The notes below the pieces were generated by a model. The model was not told the origin of the DNA and searched no databases. It saw nothing but the letters and a program-made list of their open reading frames with translations. Made by a program: the position numbers and the translations under genes. DNA of 64,000 nt. It comes from Erythroxylum novogranatense. Its lineage: Eukaryota > Streptophyta > Magnoliopsida > Malpighiales > Erythroxylaceae. Of the stretch, positions 56,890 to 64,000 are shown piece by piece; positions within the stretch are counted from its first letter, which is position 1; every line of letters begins with the position of its first letter. The stretch covers positions 6,915,001-6,979,000 of the forward strand of contig CM057229.1 of NCBI GenBank assembly GCA_029891385.1, given 5' to 3'.

Positions 56890-58867
56890 TTAGGAGTAGA
56901 GAGGGATCATGGACTCTCGAGGAGTGCAAGCAGCAACCAAGGGCCGAACCCTAGCCAGAGTGAGTCCATCTCGCTCATCCATATCCAACATCTCTTCACC
57001 AACTCGTCCCCAGTCAAAGCATTGAATGAGCGATCCCAAGGCTAACATAATTGTGTGCATCGCCATGGCACCACCTGGACAAGCTCGCCTTCCCATTCCA
57101 AAAGGAATGAACTTTGACCCGTCTCTCTCGCCTTCGAACCCCTTGAACCTCTCTGGCTTGAAAATCTCAGGCTCTTCCCACACATTTGGGTCCCTATGCA
57201 TAGCCCACACATTTACCATCAAAATCGTGTCTTTCTACCTTGTACCCCGAAACGGAGATGTCATCAGATGGGCAGTGGGGTAATAAGAGTGGAAACGCCG
57301 GGTATAGCCGTAACGTCTCATTAACGACACAACGGAGATATGGTAGTTTTGGAAGATCAGATTCCTCTAGCAAGCGGCTGTATCCTGCCTGGGTGTCAAT
57401 CTCAGCTTTCACTTTCTTTAGCTCTTCGGGATGATTCAGAAGAAGAGACATTACCCATTCCATAGTAAGAGCTGTTGTGTGTTCCTGCGATGAACATTAC
57501 CTGCAGAAAGATTATGACAAGTTGTGTTTACTTAAACAGCACTAGTAACCACAACTATTGACTAAGTATAGAAAGCTAATAATCATCTGAGTATTTAATT
57601 CTAATTACAATCTTGAAATTTTGGTCGCTCAAGAATTGACGTGCTTGAGCTTTGAATTTAATAGCTTTTTTTTTTCTATGAATGGTAATAAATTGTTAGA
57701 AAAATTACTCTATTGAAAGTGTTAGTATAGCTAAAAATGAAATGGCAATCAACAAGTGTACGTTTACCAAGTCCAATATCGTGCCCCCTATACGACGGAA
57801 GATGGCACCGCTTACCTGGCGAAAATCATTACTTAAACTGCCAAGAGTCAAACATTTCGGACCATGAACGAAGCAGGAAAGTGACAATTGATGCTTCGAT
57901 TAAAGAAATTAATTTTAAAAGGTTTAAATTTATGTATAGCGAAGAATTAGGTAGTTAAGTTAGGCTCTGCTAAGACAGATAATTACCATTATAATACCCT
58001 TGATAATATCATCTGAGTAGATCTTGGGCTGCGACTTTTGGAGGGATAGTAGACTTTCGATCACAGTCCTGTCAGCAATACCTGAAGGAGAAACTTTAAT
58101 CTTTAGTCGAATTTCTTCTACCAAATCCCCCAAGAATTTATCCCTTTTCCTATGCAAATCGATCCAAGTGTTCGCCAAACCCTTGTATCCAAGTAATCTC
58201 AAAGCTGGGAAAAATTCACATAAATCCATGGACCTAACAGGGGAGAAAGTTTCTTTGAGCTCCTAAAAGATACTGTTTCCTGAGTCCGTGCACGCCTCCT
58301 CATCTTCAACACACTTTTCCCAGCAGCCAATCTCATATTTATATTGAACGACAAGAGCATGAAGAAATGATGCAAGTCCACTGCCTTTCTGTTGGATACT
58401 TTGGACACTAATCGTAGGATGCTACGAACTTCTTCAGCCCAGATAAGAGAAGACTTTTGCAGACTATTGTGGGACAGAATTTCTGCTACAGTAAAGCGCC
58501 TGAGGGTTCTCCATAGATCTCCGTAAGGAGCAAAGACGAAGGTAGTATAGTCGTAAGTCGTATGATCTGCAACCAGAGAGGGAGGCCTATTTGCGACGAC
58601 AATATCGTTCTTGGTGAAACACTCTTCAACAGCTGAGGGAGAAGATAACACAAGCGCAGATCGGTATCCCAACTGAAGGTAAAGAATGGGGCCGTGCTTC
58701 TTCAGTAAATTCTCAAGTGATCGGTGAAGTGGTTGTTTAACAAGGTGTAGGTGTCCGATTATGGGTAGAGATGAAGGACTTGGTGGTAAACTTTTGCTAC
58801 GACATAACACATGTTTGATGAGTAAAATTGATGCAAAGAAAGCAAGGAAGTAGCAGAGGTTTTCCAT
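56890..58867 (-). pseudogene. Cytochrome P450, CYP81 type, two exons, frameshifted (copy 2)
   Basis: Exon 1 runs from ATG 58867 to 57987, the intron from 57986 to 57501 (GT...AG, minus strand, phase 0), and exon 2 from 57500 to 56890. The total is near 497 codons, normal for a P450. Seen: membrane anchor, PPSPSSLPIIGHLH hinge, YTTFVFAPYGDLWRTLRRF (helix C WxxxR), DDIIKGIIM at the exon end, [22 protein letters not shown] and FGMGRRACPG. Breaks: a two-base GT gain near 58308-58314 and a TAG at 58263-58265 in exon 1, a two-base loss in the ACACAC of helix I (about 57477-57482), and another two-base loss near 57233. Copy 1 is intact at both exon 2 sites. Likely an ER mono-oxygenase of phenolic metabolism before decay. 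Confidence 0.88.
57501..57986 (-). other. P450 intron
   Basis: Donor GTAATT and acceptor TTTCTGCAG on the minus strand, in the position and phase normal for the single intron of CYP81-type genes. Copy 1 keeps only the 3' part (31963-32240). Confidence 0.8.
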
Positions 58868-58888
58868 GGCGATGCCAGAGATATCTAC

Positions 58889-59460
58889 TGAAGGAATCAG
58901 AAGAAGCAGATAATTAAAGTATGAATGCATTGTATTTCTTGTGTATTCTTATGAGTAACTTTACATTGTATTTATACACAATTATAATATCTAAAAGATA
59001 ATAAAAATTAATTAAAATATATAAGATAATATACTTAGCTCGGATAAGGAGAAGACTTGTTGGTGTGATTGTAACTTCGATATCAAGAAAATAATAAAGA
59101 GGACCAAGATTTTTAATAGAGAAAGTAGAGTTCAATTCAGTAATAAGATTTGTGATAATAGACGATAAAGTGTTAATAATTAAGATATCATAAATATAAA
59201 GTAGGAGGAATTAAAAGATTGTATATACAAGGGAAAAAATATTTCAATCTTATATTTATCTATTACGTTTAATAAACATACTAATAATAAGAACAGGTAA
59301 ATAATAAATATTTAGAATGTCAAGATCAACTGATATTAAGCTTCGAAAATATGAAATTTTTATGTGTTGAACACCAAAAGAAATATGTTAAGTTTTCAAT
59401 ACTTAATATAGCTATAATTATATCGCGAAGATCTCTTTAAAAAAATAATTTTTCTTTTTA
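58889..59460 (-). pseudogene. Copia RT and LTR-end remnant upstream of P450 copy 2
   Basis: Same arrangement as copy 1: RT tail on the minus strand (ELNSTFSIKNLGPLYYFLDI, then LLLIRAKYI, 59141-59030), then copia LTR end with GTATAAATAC (58968-58977), ending 22 nt before the P450 ATG. The RT reading is slightly better kept here than in copy 1. Confidence 0.68.
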
Positions 59461-59484
59461 CTCTTTTGTTTATTTTCACCGTAC

Positions 59485-59735
59485 TCAATCCTCTTGTTCA
59501 GAAAATTTGGGAATTGTTTTTTCGAAACTGGACTATTACGCATCGCCACATCTACGAAAATGTAATCGTTGTGTGGATTGGCTCGCAAGATATGCGGTGC
59601 AGTTTGATATTGGCTGTACTTTTTTAAATACCACCTCTAATAGATATCATTCTATCCTTTTTGAGGATCAGTTGGATGTTAGTTTCTTTCGACTCGTTTT
59701 GTAATTTGTATCTTTTTTCTTTAATAAAAAAAAAA
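59485..59735 (+). pseudogene. LINE RNase H 3' fragment with poly(A), copy 2
   Basis: Frame to the stop at 59702: CNRCVDWLARYAVQFDIG, FEDQLDVSFFRLVL. This is the C-terminus of an L1-type RNase H, related to the LINE end at 5561. It is followed by TTAATAAAAAAAAAA (59721-59735), a 3' tail. The right flank accacgcggc (59737-59746) matches the left flank preserved in copy 1 (33460-33469). Confidence 0.72.
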
Positions 59736-59746
59736 TACCACGCGGC

Positions 59747-60284
59747 CCCGATTCATGGCTATCCCTATCTTCTGCTTTTTTCACACAATTGTTGGAACAC
59801 GCGACTTTCCGCCACCGTGTCCAGTACAAATTCACTAGAAATAGATTATTCGATCGTTTAACCGTTTTCCATTTTTGTTGGAACACGCGACTTTCCACTA
59901 CGGTTTCTAGTACAAATTCACTAGAAATAGATTTTCGATCTGTTTAGATTTTATTAAAGACCATCTCTGCTATCTTGACTAATAAATAAGTAATAAATTA
60001 ATTTGTAATGGGATTGTTTCCGAATTTTTCTCATGTAAAGCTTTTATAAATAATTGTTGATTATTTAATAAAAGCTGTAATCTTCATAATAATTTTTCTT
60101 TCATTATCTTTCCTCTTCTCCGATTTTTATTTCAAAATCATATATTTTTCTTATATAGGACAAACTTTCATTTACATCTCACGCCCACATAGTTAGCTGT
60201 TGTGACTTGTTATTAAATTAAAGGACCGGTCATTATTAAATAGTGTTTGAAATGTGATGTTATAATAGATATAAAAGACTAGAT
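59747..60284. repeat. Spacer with a duplicated 70-bp segment
   Basis: Two copies of ttgttggaacacgcgactttcc plus about 45 bp more (agtacaaattcactagaaatagatt) at about 59788-59855 and 59876-59942. Then a short segment shared with 5308-5335, and AT-rich sequence. No gene. Confidence 0.5.
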
Positions 60285-60455
60285 GTAGGTGAGTTGGTAA
60301 GGGTTTTTTCAGGTTTAAGTGAGGTTGTGAATTCAATTCCCTATTTATATATGCAGTTATTTAAAATTTGGATTAGAGTTTTGTCTCTTACAAGGGACTT
60401 ACCCAGTTTAAATAGGAATTAGTCTAACTATGAATGACTTAAAGATATTTTTCAA
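60285..60455 (+). mobile_element. Possible tRNA-derived SINE
   Basis: A-box-like TAGGTGAGTTGGTAAGGG (60286-60303) and B-box-like GGTTGTGAATTCAATTCCC (60324-60342) at tRNA-like spacing, then GGGACTTACCCAGTTTAAAT as in plant SINE bodies. No clear target duplication was found, so this is tentative. Confidence 0.45.
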
Positions 60456-60561
60456 TAATTAAAACCCTTCTAAAACACCTCATGGGTAAAAAAAAGGAAA
60501 AGGCGAGTCCAATTTAGGGATATCCCTATCTTCTACTTTTTTCATACAATTGTTGGAACCA

Positions 60562-61147
60562 ATGTTATGAATACCGTATCGGATTTCGATGCAGGATTGG
60601 GCTTTGGAATGGAGCGATGCAGAATGCATTGCTTAGGATATTTTTAAATTTATAAAATAGTCCCTAAACTTTTTAAAATTGAAAATAGTCCATATTGATA
60701 TATTATACAACCAGATCAGTATACTTTACTAGTTTATCGTTTACATCAACCATACTTTAAAAAATCTTAATAATAAATAATAATGACAATTAATTTGAAA
60801 TAACAATAATTTTAAATATTTTACATATAAATAATAATCACAATTAATATAAATAAAGACAATCATCATCATACAATTATAAAATTAAGAATAATAGAAA
60901 GCATTTAAAATATTACAATCGCATAATTTCATCATTATAATAAATAATATTACATATCTACATCAAAAGATTCAAAACATCCGATAAAAAAGCAATAAAT
61001 ATTACAAAAGGTTGATGATTTAATAAGCAATCAAGTAAGTTGAACTCAAACAAAAATATTACATTTACATTACATACATATAATTTAACATAAACATCAA
61101 TGATCAAATACAAGTAAAATTAAAGAAGAGGAAAATAAAAACACAAG
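60562..61147 (-). other. Probable 3' non-coding part of the hAT element
   Basis: AT-rich, non-coding. The left limit is set at CAATGTTATGAATACCGTAT (60562), which looks like a hAT-type terminal sequence. The matching end would lie beyond the window, so this is a guess. Confidence 0.35.
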
Positions 61148-63593
61148 TTCAATAAATCAATGAGGCGGATACCATTGAACTGCATTGACCCTAATCGATC
61201 ATTTGGTACAAAATCCTCATCATTGAGAGGAGCTTCATCATCATCATTCAAATTTAATGCACCAAATGACATGTCAATGCTTTCCATCCAAGATCATCTT
61301 CCACATTCAAATCACTCACATCAACCAAATTGGTTCTTGAAACCCAATCCGCAAAATATCAATATTATCAATCGTAATTGGATCATTTGAACAACTTGTG
61401 CTACTAAGAGTCCTAGTAAACAATTACATTTAATTATTAGAAAATTATAAGAAATTATATAAATATTAATAATTAAAATAATGAAAATAACATACCTTTT
61501 CCAAGCTTTAAATTAGAACTAACAAAAACCAAGTCATTCAACCTCTTATGCTCCAATCTATTCCTTTTCTTGGAATGGATAAATTCAAATGTGCTCAGAT
61601 TTGTTCACACCGGTTGCACTCACACATCGACTTAAAATTCAATCGCAAACTTTCTCAAACTGAACACTACATCCGAAAAGATCCCACCAAGCAACCGCAA
61701 GTTATAAGAAAACAAAAGTAGTGTTATAAACAAAATAAAGTGATAAATAAATTTCAACAAATAAGAAATAGAAATAAGTAATACCGGAGAAAGAAGTCCA
61801 CTTTGTTGAATAGCTACCGACATTCCAAAATCTCCATAAGAGTACTTATAAGCCTCCATTTGTGTAGTTAAAGCAATTTGCATTGAGTCATGAGGAACAA
61901 TTGTTGTAATTGTCATAAGCATTCCTCTACTAACTTCAGCTTGTTTTTCAACATCCAGTCTAAAATACACACTGGGATTCAAAATGCCCCAGCTACAAAC
62001 AATGGAGAAGAAAGTTGTCTTCTCCTTCTCTCATTAACGATTGAGATATATGGCTCAGATAAAGAAGGCTTATGTTTCAGATTGGCCTTTATTGCTTAGT
62101 TGCTCTCTATAAAGATCAAAATATAACCCATTGTTGGCTTTTCTTCACTATCAGCCAACCGAAGCACCCTCACTAAAGGCTCACAAACCCGGATAACGAA
62201 TTGAGATGCCAACCAAAATTCCCTATCTTCCAGTATGATACTACAAACCTCCATTCCAGCATTAGACCTAGACGTCGAGAGGTTACCCACTTATCACTTG
62301 TGAACATTTGCCTTAACTCCTTCCTCAACAAAAGAAAAGACTGAAGTGATAAGAAATTTGTTGCAAATCTTGTCACAGCAGGGCGACACAAATTCCTACC
62401 ATTGGTAAATTCCCTTCTCATTAAATTTAAAACCCATGCACGATTATAAATAAATTTTGTCACCTTCTTTGCCTTCCGATGGTCTCATCAAAACAGAAAA
62501 TACCTAGGATTTCCTATATCCTCCAAAGATTAAGTCAATACAATATGCAACACAAGGAGTCCAAAAATGAATTATAGGTTCTTTGCAACCTTTGTCTCGC
62601 CGCTTTATAAGCGGAATCATTATCGATAATAAACCGAACAATATTTTCCACCCTACTTCATTCACAACTTGATCAAATATCCCAAACAAAGTATCAAGAT
62701 TTCTAATAAGGCCGATGCATCAATCGATTTTAAAAACATAGAGCCATTAAAACAATAAACCAAAAATTTATGATAGGCTCTTGTCTCCTATTCGTTCAAC
62801 CATCACACATAATCGAGCATCCATTAATACCCCAATTCGCTCTTCTTTCGGCCAGATAAGCTCTCATTTCGTATACAAAGACAACTCAAAAGTTTACCTC
62901 TTAAATCATCAACCGATGGTCCTTTGTATCCTGGACCATAAGAGGCTATAGCATCTATCATAGGTTGATAATAATATGATCGAGAAGCATTAAATGACGA
63001 ACCAGATCATACCACCATCTAGCATCATTATATCCACATCAGGAGCCGATCTCTCGTCTGCGCATCGCACTACTGAATTGAAGGTTGGGCTCAAGGAGTT
63101 GTTCATGGTGCAAAGAAACCAGTGCGATTGCCTTCTTCTCTTCCTCACTTCAGATTATACACAGTTCTCGATGTCGAGATGGAACACTACCATGCATCAG
63201 CACTCACTACCACTACCACTACCACCTCCACCTCCAACATCTCCATAATCTCCATTAAAATCGGAAATGAACTTCCACTACCAATTTCAAGATTCAATCT
63301 TTCCTTCTATCTTTCTCAAATTGATGTTCTTCAAGCAATGTCTTCATCCGCCACTTCACATCATGACTTACTTTTTACACGCTCGACATCTCCTTTAACC
63401 CCAGCCTAAATGTCTTTCAATCGGTGATTCCTCCACTTTCAAATGCTTCATACAAAACAAGCAAATGGTATGATTCTTTTGACCAGAACCACACCAAAGA
63501 TGAGCCCAGTTCGGATCATCAGATCTTCCTAAAGGACTCGAACTAGATTGATCGAGTATTTGAACTTCCTTCCATTTATCCGTATAACAAAAT
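61148..63593 (-). pseudogene. hAT-family transposase, decayed
   Basis: hAT transposases excise and insert DNA transposons. On the minus strand, in order: BED-type zinc finger (RSDDPNWAHLW, NHTICLFCMKHLK, RHL, 63520-63400), a DUF659-like segment (GPSVDDLRGKL around 62910), FWTPCVAYCIDLI (62576-62538), KFIYNRAWVLNLMRREFTNG with CRPAVTRFATNFL (62459-62350), REFWLASQFVIRVCEPLVRV (62225-62165), NPSVYFRLDVEKQAEVSRGM (61980-61920), and the hATC dimerisation end FIHSKKRNRLEHKRLNDLV (61580-61520). It closes with an acidic tail DDDEAPLNDEDFVPND (61253-61206). Stops and frameshifts occur throughout, and some gaps are introns. Confidence 0.78.
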
Positions 63594-63621
63594 GAATAAC
63601 ACATAATTTCAGTACATAATG

Positions 63622-64000
63622 ACAATTCAATTCAACTCAATTCAATCCAATCCAATCCAATTCAATTCAATCAAATTCAATTCAATCAAATCCAATCCAA
63701 TCCAATCCAATCCAATCCAATCCAATCCAATTCAATTCAATCAAATTCAATTCAATCAAATCCAATTCAATCCAATCCAATCCAATCCAATCCAATCTAA
63801 TTCAATTCAATTTAATTCAATCCAATCCAATTCAATCAAATTCAATTCAATCAAATGCAATCCAATCCAATTCAATTCAATTAAATCTAATCCAATTCAA
63901 TCCAATCCAATCCAATCCAATTCAATTCCAATTCCAATTCCAATTCAATCCAATTCCAATTCAATCCAATTCAATCCAATTCAATCAACTTCAATTCAAT
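63622..64000. repeat. Pentanucleotide satellite (TTCAA/TCCAA/TCAAA)n
   Basis: Almost uninterrupted five-base units of the form TTCAA, TCCAA and TCAAA in runs, about 375 bp to the window edge. Near 63925-63965 the phase changes to six-base TTCCAA units. It lies directly upstream of the hAT transposase start. Confidence 0.88.

Larger units (their letters stand above)
54115..59683. repeat. Segmental repeat A, copy 2
   Basis: Direct repeat of 28308-33677 with a full-length P450 pseudogene. It lacks the SINE and the segment equivalent to 33205-33485. To the right it continues into the intact LINE 3' end and unique sequence, so this copy sits in the original right-hand context. Confidence 0.84.

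Noticed and set aside
57737..57958. 73-codon plus-strand ORF
   Set aside because: Lies in the P450 intron on the opposite strand with no recognisable protein.
63622..64000. Telomeric repeat
   Set aside because: Units are TTCAA/TCCAA/TCAAA, not TTTAGGG.

Overview
The window is repeat-dense nuclear DNA from a flowering plant, probably a eudicot. The evidence is a cytochrome P450 of CYP81 type with the plant two-exon layout, plus plant-specific transposable-element lineages: Tat-type and Athila-type Ty3/gypsy, copia with an initiator-tRNA-Met primer site, an L1-type LINE with an RNase H tail, hAT elements and tRNA-derived SINEs. I see no rRNA, tRNA, CRISPR, bacterial or organellar gene. No gene looks intact. 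The only non-transposon genes are two broken P450 copies and a remnant of a third P450.

Layout. (1) 1-5250: a copia element on the minus strand (gag, primer site, 5' LTR), split by a 4.27-kb solo LTR at 748-5013. (2) 5520-16566: an L1-type LINE on the minus strand (ORF1, then endonuclease, RT and RNase H), split by two more solo LTRs at 6389-9206 and 10978-13188. (3) 16567-28300: an Athila-like ORF1 remnant and an AT-rich palindromic repeat. That repeat is split by a solo LTR (19387-21579) and, 20 bp further on, by an Athila-like element without RT or integrase (21600-27698). (4) 28308-59683: a segmental array. An AT-rich/MITE/P450 block (28308-33677) recurs at about 54115-59683. Between the two copies lie two copies of a Tat-type gypsy element plus flank (35395-46093 and 46097-56040) in direct tandem orientation. 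(5) 59684-64000: a duplicated flank, a possible SINE, a decayed hAT transposase gene and a pentanucleotide satellite running off the right edge.

How the parts relate. Four solo LTRs have matching or nearly matching target-site duplications, so the nesting order can be read directly. All four carry a small hairpin whose stem differs between copies but stays paired, followed by CCC; three carry CpG-rich clusters. The Tat element has the two RNase H domains typical of its lineage, a long antisense coiled-coil ORF, and a roughly 111-bp tandem array between pol and the 3' LTR. The P450 copies are preceded by a copia LTR end whose TATA box lies upstream of the P450 start codon. The P450 copies are broken in different ways: one large deletion in the first, several dinucleotide frameshifts and a stop codon in the second.

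Limits. Everything was read by eye. Ends of diverged repeats are approximate, identities were not computed, and lineage names rest on motifs rather than phylogeny.
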